Assembly (NCBI GenBank): GCA_015059805.1
Contig: SUZO01000004.1
Coordinates: forward strand, 1 to 64,000
Direction of reading: 5' to 3'
DNA: 64,000 nucleotides
Source of the DNA: Rikenellaceae bacterium
Lineage (GTDB): Bacteria; Bacteroidota; Bacteroidia; Bacteroidales; Rikenellaceae
In this document: positions 8,717 to 16,416 of the stretch, piece by piece
Numbering within the stretch: the stretch's first letter is position 1
Layout: every line of letters starts with the position of its first letter
The notes under the pieces: generated by a model
The model's input: the letters and a program-made list of their open reading frames with translations, nothing else
Told to the model about the DNA's origin: nothing
The model's database searches: none
Program-made: the position numbers and the translations under genes

Positions 8717-9205
8717 ATGAATAGAACTAATTTTACATTCGAAGACGAAAAGTTCATGCAGATGGCTATTGATTTATCAATAGACAATGTTGCAAATGGC
8801 GGTGGACCTTTTGGTGCAGTTATTGTTCGTGATGGCGAGGTCATTGCCACTGGGACCAACAGAGTTACAGCAAATTGTGACCCTACAGCACATGCTGAGG
8901 TGAGCGCCATACGTGCCGCATGCGCCAAGATTGGCAACTTCAAGCTCACTGGTTGCACCATCTACTCCTCTTGCGAGCCTTGTCCAATGTGTCTGAGCGC
9001 ACTCTACTGGGCGGGGGTGGAGAGGATATTTTATGGCAACACCAAGCAGGATGCTAAGAGCATAAACTTTGACGACTCCTTTATCTACGACCAGCTTGCC
9101 CTTGACTACTCTGAGCGCTCAATTCCGTGCATCAACATTATGCGCGACAAGGCTTTAGAGGGGTTCAAGGCGTGGGTAGAGAAGGTTGATAAAGTGCTAT
9201 ATTAA
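8717..9205 (+). CDS. guaD: Guanine deaminase (nucleoside/nucleobase deaminase family)
   Basis: This 162-residue cytidine-deaminase-fold enzyme converts guanine to xanthine plus ammonia. The zinc site is explicit: HAEVSAIRAAC supplies the His ligand and the catalytic Glu, and SCEPCPMCLSALYWA supplies the two Cys ligands. The FDDSFIYDQ segment and the shape of the C terminus match Bacillus-type GuaD more closely than TadA or ComE deaminases. The enzyme is cytoplasmic. A -7 box 4 nt before the ATG suggests a leaderless transcript. The LolC/E-type gene starts 9 nt after the stop, so the genes are probably cotranscribed. The main alternative is a TadA-like tRNA deaminase, judged less likely. Confidence 0.88.
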   Translation: MNRTNFTFEDEKFMQMAIDLSIDNVANGGGPFGAVIVRDGEVIATGTNRVTANCDPTAHAEVSAIRAACAKIGNFKLTGCTIYSSCEPCPMCLSALYWAGVERIFYGNTKQDAKSINFDDSFIYDQLALDYSERSIPCINIMRDKALEGFKAWVEKVDKVLY

Positions 9206-9214
9206 CACCCAACG

Positions 9215-10447
9215 ATGAATCTACCTCTGTTTATAGCCCGACGAACTGCCCAAAGTAGCGTATCCACACAAAAAACGATGGTGCGCATAGCTACCCTTGC
9301 CGTAGCTATCAGCATAGCTGTCATGGTGGTCACTATAGCTGTAGTGGCGGGCTTCCGCCAGCAGATTCGCGCATCTATAAGCGACTTTGCGGCAGATATT
9401 GTCGTAACAGACTTGGCGACTATCTACGGCGCAGAGTTTAGACCTATAACCCCAAATAGCTCCCTCACTGCAATCTTTGACTCTTTAGAGGGTGTTGAGA
9501 GCATATCTCCCTACGCCATGCGCGGCTGTGTTGTTCGCTCGCAGAGTGACGCCACAGGCTTGGTAATCAAGGGCATAGATAGCTTTACGGGCAAGAGTGC
9601 AATTATTGAGGCGATAGTTGAAGGCTCAGCGCCACGCATTGAGCAGCAGCGATACAAAGAGCTACTTCTTCCACAGCAGACGGCTCAGAAGTTGGGGGTC
9701 AAAAGTGGCGAGAGGGTTGAGTTACTGACCCTAAGTGACGGCAAGCCCCCTAAGCGAGAACTCTTTAAGGTTAGTGGCATATATCGCACCATGGGAGAGA
9801 TGCCTATAGCTATTGCCCTGACAGATATTCGCAATGTGCAGAGAATCAATGGCTGGCAGAGCGGCACACTGTCGGGTTATGAAATTCGCACAAGCGATGG
9901 TGTTGATAACTACACCCTCTCTGAGCAGATTAACCTCGCCCTTTTTGAGGATTATGATGGAACGGAAAACCTCTCCTCAGTTAGTGCCGAGCAGCTATAT
10001 TCAAACATCTTTGCATGGCTTGAGACCCACGACATCAACGCCACAGTAATTATAGTAATCATGTTCATCGTGGCGCTTTTCAATATGATTACCGCCCTGC
10101 TCATTATGCTCTTTGAGCGCACACGTATGGTGGGCATCCTCAAGAGTTTGGGCATGAACAACGGCTCTATACGTCAGATTTTCATCTATCAAGCTGCAAG
10201 GATTGTCACCATAGGTCTGACTATCGGAAACGCCATAGCCGTTGCCCTTATTTTGGTGCAGAGATATACTGGAGTCATAAAACTTGACTCCTCGGCATAC
10301 TTTGTATCACAAGTTCCCGTTTCTATAGGGGTGGTGGAGATTCTAATAATAAATATTATCTTTGCAGTGGCAATACTCGCCCTACTGTTTGGTGTTACGG
10401 CTATCGTGGCGCAGATAAAACCATCAGAGGCGGTGAAATATGAATAA
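9215..10447 (+). CDS. ABC transporter permease, LolC/LolE-FtsX family (lipoprotein release)
   Basis: The 410-residue inner-membrane protein has an N-terminal transmembrane helix (about residues 25-47), a large periplasmic MacB-core-like domain (about 50-265) and three C-terminal transmembrane helices (about 275-300, 325-350 and 370-400). The FtsX signature MVGILKSLGMNNGSIRQIF lies between the last helices. N-terminal LFIARR is typical of LolC/E proteins. The family moves lipoproteins from the inner membrane to LolA, using a LolD ATPase that is not in this window. Its stop overlaps the menG start by 8 nt, showing tight operon coupling. Confidence 0.85.
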   Translation: MNLPLFIARRTAQSSVSTQKTMVRIATLAVAISIAVMVVTIAVVAGFRQQIRASISDFAADIVVTDLATIYGAEFRPITPNSSLTAIFDSLEGVESISPYAMRGCVVRSQSDATGLVIKGIDSFTGKSAIIEAIVEGSAPRIEQQRYKELLLPQQTAQKLGVKSGERVELLTLSDGKPPKRELFKVSGIYRTMGEMPIAIALTDIRNVQRINGWQSGTLSGYEIRTSDGVDNYTLSEQINLALFEDYDGTENLSSVSAEQLYSNIFAWLETHDINATVIIVIMFIVALFNMITALLIMLFERTRMVGILKSLGMNNGSIRQIFIYQAARIVTIGLTIGNAIAVALILVQRYTGVIKLDSSAYFVSQVPVSIGVVEILIINIIFAVAILALLFGVTAIVAQIKPSEAVKYE

Positions 10448-11168
10448 CAACATGAGTATGGAGAATGTTCAACCCAAAACAGAGCGCGTGAAGCAGATGT
10501 TTGACCACATCGCCCCAACATACGACCGACTAAACCATATACTATCGCTCTCGATTGATAAAATTTGGCGACGACGCGTAGTGCGTATAGTTAGAAAGCT
10601 GGGCGCTAAACAGATTCTTGACGTGGCAACTGGCACGGGCGACCTTGCAATCGCTATGGCTCGTAAAATTGAGGGTTCAACAGTTTGTGGCGTAGACCTA
10701 TCGCCAGAGATGCTTGAGGTGGCACGTACGAAGGTGCTCAAGCAGGGTCTTAGTGAACGTATAACACTTATGGAGGGGAATGCAGAACATTTGGCTCTGG
10801 ACTCTGAGAGCGTAGATGCTGTAACGATAGCCTTCGGAATTAGAAATTTTGAGAATAAAGAGGCTTGTCTTGCCGAGCTAAAGCGCCTGATTCGCCCAGG
10901 GGGACACCTTGTAATTTTAGAGTTCTCAAACCCCACAAATCCACTTATCAACTGCCTCTACCGATTCTATTCGCACAAGATACTGCCGTGGGTGGGCGGT
11001 TTAATCTCCAAAAATCGCTCAGCATACGAGTATCTACCCGCTTCGGTGGATGGTTTTCCAAATCCCGACAACTTCGCAGCGATAATTGAGAAGGCGGGCT
11101 TTAGAGATGTTACACGCCGCAGCCAGAGCTTCGGCATTGCACAGATATACATTGCACAAAAGGTATAA
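10440..11168 (+). CDS. menG: Demethylmenaquinone methyltransferase
   Basis: This 242-residue SAM-dependent methyltransferase catalyses the last step of menaquinone synthesis (the MenG/UbiE reaction). Visible motifs are MFDHIAPTYDRLNHILSLSID near the N terminus, the SAM-binding LDVATGTGDLAIA, VDLSPEMLEVA, IAFGIRNFENK and the C-terminal YEYLPASVDGFP. The ATG at 10440 overlaps the upstream permease gene by 8 nt; in-frame ATGs at 10452 and 10458 are alternatives. Menaquinone is the usual respiratory quinone of Bacteroidales, so a ubiquinone role is unlikely. Confidence 0.95.
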   Translation: MNNNMSMENVQPKTERVKQMFDHIAPTYDRLNHILSLSIDKIWRRRVVRIVRKLGAKQILDVATGTGDLAIAMARKIEGSTVCGVDLSPEMLEVARTKVLKQGLSERITLMEGNAEHLALDSESVDAVTIAFGIRNFENKEACLAELKRLIRPGGHLVILEFSNPTNPLINCLYRFYSHKILPWVGGLISKNRSAYEYLPASVDGFPNPDNFAAIIEKAGFRDVTRRSQSFGIAQIYIAQKV

Positions 11169-11170
11169 AT

Positions 11171-11659
11171 ATGAAGAAATTACAGATAATCATCATCACA
11201 CTTGTTGCCCTCATTGCGGCAAGTTGCGCACCAAAGAAGATTGTAAATCAGATGCAGGAGAATATCTCCGTTGTATCCATTGAGAACATTACTGGCTCAA
11301 TATCAGGTGGCTGGGTTATCACTCTGCGCGTTGAGAACAACACCCCATATCAGCCAACTCTTCAGACTGCCGAGGGGGATATTTATGTAGATAACACCCT
11401 TACTGCGCACGCCTCGCTTATGGCGCCCGTAACCCTTCCAAAGAAGAATATCAGCTCAATAGACATTCCTTTAGAGCTAAATATTCACAACCCTCTCAAG
11501 GCTCTATCGTTAGTGTTGCGACTCTCCGAGAAGAATTTTGACAATGTAGACCTTACGCTCAACGCCACTGTCGAGATGATGAGTATCAAAAAGAGCTTCG
11601 CCATAGAGAAGAGTTCAGCAAATGATATTCTCAAAAAATTAGGATATACAGCCCAATAG
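11171..11659 (+). CDS. Putative lipoprotein, LEA2-like beta fold
   Basis: This 162-residue protein has a lipoprotein signal peptide (lipobox AASC, lipidated Cys at about residue 19). The rest is predicted mainly as beta strands, with WVITLRVENNTPYQPTL followed by LNIHNPLKALSLVLRL. That pattern resembles LEA type 2 proteins, which are known as small lipoproteins in Bacteroidetes. Function is unknown. It starts 2 nt after the menG stop and is followed 9 nt later by the SPOR-like protein, so it belongs to the same operon. The LEA2 assignment is by pattern only. Confidence 0.65.
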   Translation: MKKLQIIIITLVALIAASCAPKKIVNQMQENISVVSIENITGSISGGWVITLRVENNTPYQPTLQTAEGDIYVDNTLTAHASLMAPVTLPKKNISSIDIPLELNIHNPLKALSLVLRLSEKNFDNVDLTLNATVEMMSIKKSFAIEKSSANDILKKLGYTAQ

Positions 11660-11668
11660 TATAACAGT

Positions 11669-12127
11669 ATGAAGAAGATAATTTTCATAGCAGCCCTAAC
11701 CCTCTTTGCGGTCACTTCGGCACAAAATCTCCACACCTTCAAGCAGCGCCTTGAAAATCCCGTAAAGGTAGATTCTCTAACCACAATACACTCTACAGTA
11801 AAGGTTACTGAACACCTTGACGCCGCAAATATCATCGCCACAACGCCAGCAAAGGAGCATGCAAATGTAAACGGCTACCGCATTATGCTCTTTATGAGCA
11901 ACTCGCAAAATGCACGTACTGAGGCATTTGCCGCATGCGACACCCTTGCCGTGCGCCTACCTCAACTGCGAACTTATGTGACGTACGACAACCCATACTT
12001 CAAAGTGGCGGCGGGAAACTGCACCTCACAAGAGGAGGCTCTGGTACTACTGCAAAAGATAAAGCCATCCTTTCCAAAGGCATTTATCATGCGCGAGAGT
12101 ATTCCGCTAAGTGAGCTATCTAAGTAG
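11669..12127 (+). CDS. Secreted SPOR-like domain protein
   Basis: This 152-residue protein has a cleavable signal peptide (near TSA-QN), a variable linker (residues 20-65) and a C-terminal domain (about 68-145). The domain reads GYRIMLFMSNSQNARTE, then YVTYDNPYFKVAAGNCTSQ and ALVLLQKIKPSFPKAFIM, the pattern of SPOR domains that bind glycan strands lacking stem peptides. A role at the periplasmic face of peptidoglycan is inferred. It is the last gene of the run 8717-12127. Confidence 0.7.
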   Translation: MKKIIFIAALTLFAVTSAQNLHTFKQRLENPVKVDSLTTIHSTVKVTEHLDAANIIATTPAKEHANVNGYRIMLFMSNSQNARTEAFAACDTLAVRLPQLRTYVTYDNPYFKVAAGNCTSQEEALVLLQKIKPSFPKAFIMRESIPLSELSK

Positions 12128-12143
12128 AATAGTATCTAAAAAA

Positions 12144-12188
12144 ATATGCAACAATTCTTGCATATAAGATAAAAAGTCTTTAATTTTG
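12144..12188 (+). promoter_or_regulatory. Promoter of the Cys-rich lipoprotein with an overlapping palindrome
   Basis: TAATTTTG (12181-12188) is a -7 box, 20 nt after TTG (12158-12160). The TTG is part of a perfect inverted repeat ATATGCAA-N6-TTGCATAT (12144-12165), so a protein binding the palindrome would cover the -33 element. This is a candidate operator. Confidence 0.55.
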
Positions 12189-12226
12189 TGTGACAATTAT
12201 TTTTTTAACGCTAAAATTTCAAGATT

Positions 12227-12463
12227 ATGAAGAAGATTCTTTCACTGGTAGTATTGGTTGCAGCTGTTGCAATGGTTAGCTGCGCAGGTAACAATAATAA
12301 GAAGTCTAACGCATGCTGCGAGCCAGCTGCATGTGAGCAGTGCGAGAAGGCTCCTGAGTGCAAGGGTTGCCCAGCTGAGGCTGAGGCTGCTGCCCCTGCT
12401 GCAGAGTGCGCAAACTGCCCAGACTGCGCTAAGGAGGCTCCAGCTCCTGCACCTGCAGAGTAA
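12227..12463 (+). CDS. Small cysteine-rich lipoprotein
   Basis: This 78-residue protein has a lipoprotein signal peptide (lipobox VSC, Cys at 19). The mature part of about 60 residues contains nine further cysteines, arranged as CCEPAACEQC, CKGC and CANCPDC, in an Ala/Pro/Glu-rich background that ends in repeated PA. The paired CxxC and CxC-like spacing suggests metal binding or disulfides at the periplasmic or surface side. I do not recognise a named family. It has its own promoter with an operator-like palindrome, and a strong terminator follows. It is too regular in codon use to be a chance ORF. Confidence 0.75.
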   Translation: MKKILSLVVLVAAVAMVSCAGNNNKKSNACCEPAACEQCEKAPECKGCPAEAEAAAPAAECANCPDCAKEAPAPAPAE

Positions 12464-12481
12464 TTTACTGTACGCATAAAG

Positions 12482-12512
12482 AAAAAAATCCACCAAAACG
12501 GTGGATTTTTTT
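12482..12512. terminator. Bidirectional intrinsic terminator
   Basis: A perfect 13-bp stem (AAAAAAATCCACC pairing with GGTGGATTTTTTT) with an AAAAC loop lies between the convergent lipoprotein and response-regulator genes. It has A/T tracts on both sides. Confidence 0.9.
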
Positions 12513-13644
12513 ATACATATAACTTAATATCACTCAAGGTTATTCGCTCGCCTGAAAGGATAATTAGGCGCTCAATAACATTTCTCAGCTCTCGGATATT
12601 ACCACTCCAACGCATCTTTGTCAGCGCCTCTATAGCCTCCGATTCAATAGGTTTTGGAGGTATGTTGTACTCGTTGCAGATGTTGGTAATAAAGTGGCTG
12701 ACAAGCATCGGGATGTCACTATGACGAGTACGCAGAGGTGGCACACTGATTACTATAACACTCAGACGATGGTACAAATCCTCACGAAAGTTCCCCTTGG
12801 CTATCTCCTCCCTCAGATTTTTATTTGTTGCAGCGATAACCCTCACATCCACATCTATATCGCGGTCACTACCCACGCGCGAGATTTTACGCTCCTGCAG
12901 TGCGCGCAGCACCTTTGCTTGTGCAGATAGCGACATATCGCCCACCTCATCCATAAAGAGCGTTCCCCCATCTGCCTGTTCAAACTTACCCTTGCGTTGT
13001 TTTACTGCCGAGGTAAATGCGCCACGCTCATGTCCAAACAGCTCACTTTCAATCAACTCCGAGGGTATCGCGGCGCAATTAACCTCCACAAATGGGGCAT
13101 CAGCACGACCACTTTTGGCGTGTAAAGAGCGAGCAACAAGCTCCTTGCCCGTACCATTCTCGCCCGTTATAAGTACACGTGCCTGCGAGGGTGCTACCTT
13201 ATCAATCAGGTGGCGAACATGGACAATCTCGTCAGACTGACCAACTATAGGCTCTACAGAGGGCGCAACGACCTTTTTAACCCTACCGCTCTTGCGAGTC
13301 TGGGATGGAGCCTCCGCACTACTATCGCCCACGCAGCTACGTATAGAGCCTAAGAGACGGTTCATATCCACCGGTTTGGTGATATAATCTACAGCACCGC
13401 GACGAAACGACGCAACTGCCGAGTCTATAGTGGTTGCCGACGAGAGAACTATAAATGGAGTATCCCCCTGAGGCACCGACTCTACATCATCTACAATAAG
13501 CATATCAACCTCTCCGCGCTCAATAGCCTTGGCAGCCTCGGCACTATTTTCAACGGTCTGTGTGACGTAGCCCTCAAATTCAAGTCGCTCACGCAGATTA
13601 TTTCGCACGCTTTTTGAATGTTCTAATACCAAAAGTTTTGTCAT
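12511..13644 (-). CDS. Sigma-54-dependent response regulator (NtrC-type) lacking a DNA-binding domain
   Basis: This 377-residue protein has a receiver domain (about 1-115) and a sigma-54 AAA+ domain (about 130-375). Walker A is GENGTGKE (161-168), Walker B LFMDEV (229-234), and the sigma-54 loop reads GAFTSA (208-213) instead of GAFTGA. The R-finger region VRVIAATNKNL and GNIRELRNVIERLIIL are present. The receiver keeps Asp52/53 and Lys90 but has Glu-His where the acidic Mg pocket pair is expected (residues 8-9). The protein ends right after the AAA+ domain at LSDIKLYV, so the usual Fis-type helix-turn-helix is missing. No histidine kinase is adjacent. Promoter TAAATTTG at 13678-13671. Confidence 0.93.
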   Translation of the reverse strand: MTKLLVLEHSKSVRNNLRERLEFEGYVTQTVENSAEAAKAIERGEVDMLIVDDVESVPQGDTPFIVLSSATTIDSAVASFRRGAVDYITKPVDMNRLLGSIRSCVGDSSAEAPSQTRKSGRVKKVVAPSVEPIVGQSDEIVHVRHLIDKVAPSQARVLITGENGTGKELVARSLHAKSGRADAPFVEVNCAAIPSELIESELFGHERGAFTSAVKQRKGKFEQADGGTLFMDEVGDMSLSAQAKVLRALQERKISRVGSDRDIDVDVRVIAATNKNLREEIAKGNFREDLYHRLSVIVISVPPLRTRHSDIPMLVSHFITNICNEYNIPPKPIESEAIEALTKMRWSGNIRELRNVIERLIILSGERITLSDIKLYV

Positions 13645-13670
13645 TGTCTAAAAGTTTACTATTTTTGCAT

Positions 13671-13702
13671 CAAATTTAAGGCATTACTTTGGTAATCCGC
13701 AA
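13671..13702 (-). promoter_or_regulatory. Promoter of the sigma-54 activator gene
   Basis: On the minus strand TAAATTTG (13678-13671) lies 21 nt after TTG (13702-13700), 26 nt before the ATG. Confidence 0.6.
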
Positions 13703-13753
13703 CACCTCCCACACCCTTCAGGGGCGGGGTTACAATTAACAATTTTAGTTCAA

Positions 13754-13801
13754 ATGGGATATTATCCACGACCAAAAAGAGTATCGGATAACCCCAAATA
13801 G
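13754..13801 (+). CDS. Candidate 15-residue micro-ORF upstream of the DUF4290 gene
   Basis: ATG at 13754 opens a 15-codon reading frame encoding MGYYPRPKRVSDNPK, ending in TAG 2 nt before the DUF4290 start codon. The Arg/Lys/Pro-rich sequence and tight spacing are compatible with a short operon member or a leader peptide coupling translation of the next gene. There is no homology evidence, so it could be a chance frame. Confidence 0.35.
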   Translation: MGYYPRPKRVSDNPK

Positions 13802-13803
13802 TT

Positions 13804-14502
13804 ATGAGACATAATTACAATTACACTCGCCGCAAGCTCTATTTGCCAGAGTACGGTAGGCACATTCATGAGATGGTAGACTCTCTGCTCCTTATTGAGG
13901 ATAGAGTTGAAAGAACACGTCAGGCTAAGGCTGTTATCGCAGTAATGGGCAACCTAAATCCTCTACTTAGAGATACCGCCGACTTTACCCACAAGTTGTG
14001 GGACCACCTATTCATAATGTCTGATTTTCAGTTAGATGTGGATAGTCCATACCCACTTCCATCGCGCGAGGAGCTGCAGCCTGTGCCACGTAAACTGAAC
14101 TATCCGCAGAGCTACATTCCATTCAAGCACTACGGCAAGTATGTGGGCAAGATTCTCAAGAGCCTTATTGATTGTCCAAACAAGCGTGGCGTGGCAACAA
14201 CAGTAGATAATATTGCCCGTTATATGCGTGCTAAGAGCTTTGAGTACAACCTTGAGCATCCAAATAACGAGATTATCATAAAAGATATAAAAAAGATGTC
14301 CGATTACGGCATCGATATTGACGAGCAGTCACTAAATAATATCCGAAGTGACTATAAACAGCACCTTTCAGCACATCCTCAGCGAAACAAGACCAAGCAG
14401 ATGCAGTCTAAGGGTAAAGGTCGCGCGGCTCAGCAGCAACAGCAGAAAAATCGTCAAAAATCCACCAACCGCCACACAAATTCACACAATACAAACAGGT
14501 AA
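13804..14502 (+). CDS. DUF4290 family protein
   Basis: This 232-residue cytoplasmic protein has the N-terminal signature YNYTRRKLYLPEYGRHIHEM and an alpha-helical body rich in Arg/Tyr, containing QPVPRKLNYPQSYIPFKHYGK, as seen in the Bacteroidetes-restricted family DUF4290. The last 45 residues form a low-complexity Lys/Gln/Asn/His tail (QQQQQK, RHTNSHNTNR), probably disordered and suited to nucleic-acid contact. The function of the family is not known. The start is the ATG at 13804, 2 nt after a 15-codon micro-ORF. Confidence 0.85.
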   Translation: MRHNYNYTRRKLYLPEYGRHIHEMVDSLLLIEDRVERTRQAKAVIAVMGNLNPLLRDTADFTHKLWDHLFIMSDFQLDVDSPYPLPSREELQPVPRKLNYPQSYIPFKHYGKYVGKILKSLIDCPNKRGVATTVDNIARYMRAKSFEYNLEHPNNEIIIKDIKKMSDYGIDIDEQSLNNIRSDYKQHLSAHPQRNKTKQMQSKGKGRAAQQQQQKNRQKSTNRHTNSHNTNR

Positions 14503-14526
14503 AGTCGCGTTTTAGAAAAAAATTAC

Positions 14527-14534
14527 TATCTTTG
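14527..14534 (+). promoter_or_regulatory. Promoter -7 box of the thioredoxin-fold lipoprotein gene
   Basis: TATCTTTG fits TAnnTTTG and is 26 nt before the chosen ATG (14561). It also lies upstream of the lpxH-thyA-folA run. The -33 element is unclear. Confidence 0.6.
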
Positions 14535-14560
14535 TATTTAATTTGACAACAGATAATTGT

Positions 14561-15685
14561 ATGAAGAATACCTTTTTAGCACTGCTTTGTGCAACTATAC
14601 TCTGCTGCAGCTGTAGCAACAAAGATGTTCGCATTAGCGGAAAGTTCTTTGGTCTTACTGCCAAGAGTGTCTACCTTGAGCAGATGACCGCCGCTGGTCA
14701 GACTGTAATTGACTCTATAGAGCTTGCAAAAGATGGCTCTTATCGTTTTGTGGTTAAGAATGTACCGCAGACCCCATCAATCTACAACATCATCTACAAC
14801 AACGAGCGCATTCCGTTGCTTCTTACCGCTGGTGAGACACTAACTGTCGGCTCTATGGGCTCTGTGCTTGCAAACTATACTGTAAGTGGCTCTGAGGAGT
14901 CGGAGCTGTTGCGCGAGTTTAACCGCGAGTATATTGCTGGCATGCAGGAGCTTAACGCAAAGGTTGCAGCATACGCTGAGGCTGGTGAGGCATCTCGTGC
15001 TGAGATTGCTCAGCTCTACACTGCAAAGTTGCGCGAGATTAAGCGTAACCAAATATCGTTCATCATCAAGAACAAAGGCACTATTGCAGCTGTATATGCC
15101 CTCTATCAGCGTCTACCTGACGAGAAGTATTTGGTGAACTCTGAGAGCGACCTTATCTACTTCCGCACTGTAGCCGATGCGGTTAGCAAGAGGTATCCAA
15201 CCTCTCCATTTGTCGTAACTCTACGAAACGATGTGGCACGTATGGAGGCTCAAACCTCACTGCTCAACACCATTGAGGAGCGCGACTATCCAGACATTGT
15301 TGCTGATGATATGTTTGGCAACAAGGTTAAGCTCTCGGAGCTTGAGGGAAATGTTATCCTTGTAGATTTCTGGGCCGCCGAGTTGGGTAATAGCAACGCC
15401 CTCAATGCCGACCTTAAGAGCATCTATGAGAAGTATGAGGCTGATGGTTTCCGCGTATATCAGGTCTCTTTTGACACCTCAAAGGCTACATGGATTAAGG
15501 CAGTGCAGGAGCAGAAGCTCCCATGGGTCTCTGTCTGTGACTTCCGCGGTCAGGCTTCGCCAATTATGGGTGTGTACAATGTTCGCTCGCTACCGTCAAA
15601 CTACCTCATTGACCGTGACGGTCATATTGTAGGCAAGAATATCTATAGCGATGCACTTGAAGAGCAGCTTAAGAAGATTCTCTAA
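14561..15685 (+). CDS. Thioredoxin-fold (TlpA/AhpC-TSA-like) lipoprotein with DUF4369-type N domain, CXXC lost
   Basis: This is a 374-residue lipoprotein (lipobox LCCSC near residues 14-18). An N-terminal beta domain of the DUF4369 type (about 22-110: ISGKFFGLTAKSVYLEQ, GSYRFV) is followed by a helical linker (115-230) and a C-terminal thioredoxin-like domain (245-370). At the active-site position, where TlpA-like proteins read FWASWCGPC, this one reads FWAAELGNSN (270-279), so both redox cysteines are missing. The cis-Pro region VRSLPSNYLIDRDG is kept. It is probably a binding or structural relative rather than a disulfide reductase. ATG 14561 is preferred to an upstream TTG because it begins the signal peptide. 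Confidence 0.88.
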   Translation: MKNTFLALLCATILCCSCSNKDVRISGKFFGLTAKSVYLEQMTAAGQTVIDSIELAKDGSYRFVVKNVPQTPSIYNIIYNNERIPLLLTAGETLTVGSMGSVLANYTVSGSEESELLREFNREYIAGMQELNAKVAAYAEAGEASRAEIAQLYTAKLREIKRNQISFIIKNKGTIAAVYALYQRLPDEKYLVNSESDLIYFRTVADAVSKRYPTSPFVVTLRNDVARMEAQTSLLNTIEERDYPDIVADDMFGNKVKLSELEGNVILVDFWAAELGNSNALNADLKSIYEKYEADGFRVYQVSFDTSKATWIKAVQEQKLPWVSVCDFRGQASPIMGVYNVRSLPSNYLIDRDGHIVGKNIYSDALEEQLKKIL

Positions 15686-15700
15686 CAGCTTCGGCAGTCA

Positions 15701-16414
15701 ATGATATATTTTGCGTCCGACATACATCTTGGCAGTGGCGATAGCGCTACACAAAAGAGCACCGAGAGGCGCTTTGTGCAGTGGTTAGAGGGTATCAAAC
15801 CCACTGCTGAGGCTCTATTCCTTGTCGGCGATGTCTTTGACTTCTGGTTTGAGTATAACCGCGTTGTGCCAAAGGGTTTTGTGCGTACGCTCGCTAAGCT
15901 CGCCGAGCTTGCTGATAGCGGTGTTAGAGTGGTTATGCTTACGGGCAACCACGACATGTGGGTGGGCGACTATCTAACTACCGAGTGCGGAATTGAGCTC
16001 TATACAAAGCCTCAAATATTCACTCTGAAGGGTAAAAAACTCTTCGTTTCCCACGGCGACAACACCAATATCAAGGGTCAGCCGATGCTCAAACTTATCA
16101 ACGCCATCTTCCGCTCTAAGTGCCTTAGGGTTATCGCCTCGTGGATTATCCACCCCGACCTATTCCTACGCTTTGGGCAGTGGTGGAGCGGCTCCTCTCG
16201 CAAGGCGCACAAGGCGCAGACAGATTTGCGATACCTCAACCCACTGATTGAGTACGCAAAGGGTTACAAAGAGGCGGAGGTGGACCACTTTATCTTTGGT
16301 CACATACATATCCCGCACCAGATAGACAACATTACATTCCTTGGCAACTGGGCTGAGAGTTGTTCATGGGCAGAGCTTGACGATAACGGCGCTATTAACC
16401 TAAAAAACAAGTAG
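15701..16414 (+). CDS. lpxH: UDP-2,3-diacylglucosamine diphosphatase
   Basis: This 237-residue calcineurin-like phosphoesterase of lipid A synthesis cleaves UDP-2,3-diacylglucosamine to lipid X at the inner face of the inner membrane. The binuclear metal motifs are all visible: ASDIHLG (DxH), [12 protein letters not shown] (GD), LTGNHDMW (GNHD), SHGDN and FGHIHIP (GHxH). Length is normal. The gene lies 15 nt after the lipoprotein gene and 2 nt before thyA, so it is probably in an operon. It agrees with waaA in the same window: the organism makes lipid A-Kdo. Confidence 0.95.
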   Translation: MIYFASDIHLGSGDSATQKSTERRFVQWLEGIKPTAEALFLVGDVFDFWFEYNRVVPKGFVRTLAKLAELADSGVRVVMLTGNHDMWVGDYLTTECGIELYTKPQIFTLKGKKLFVSHGDNTNIKGQPMLKLINAIFRSKCLRVIASWIIHPDLFLRFGQWWSGSSRKAHKAQTDLRYLNPLIEYAKGYKEAEVDHFIFGHIHIPHQIDNITFLGNWAESCSWAELDDNGAINLKNK

Positions 16415-16416
16415 TT

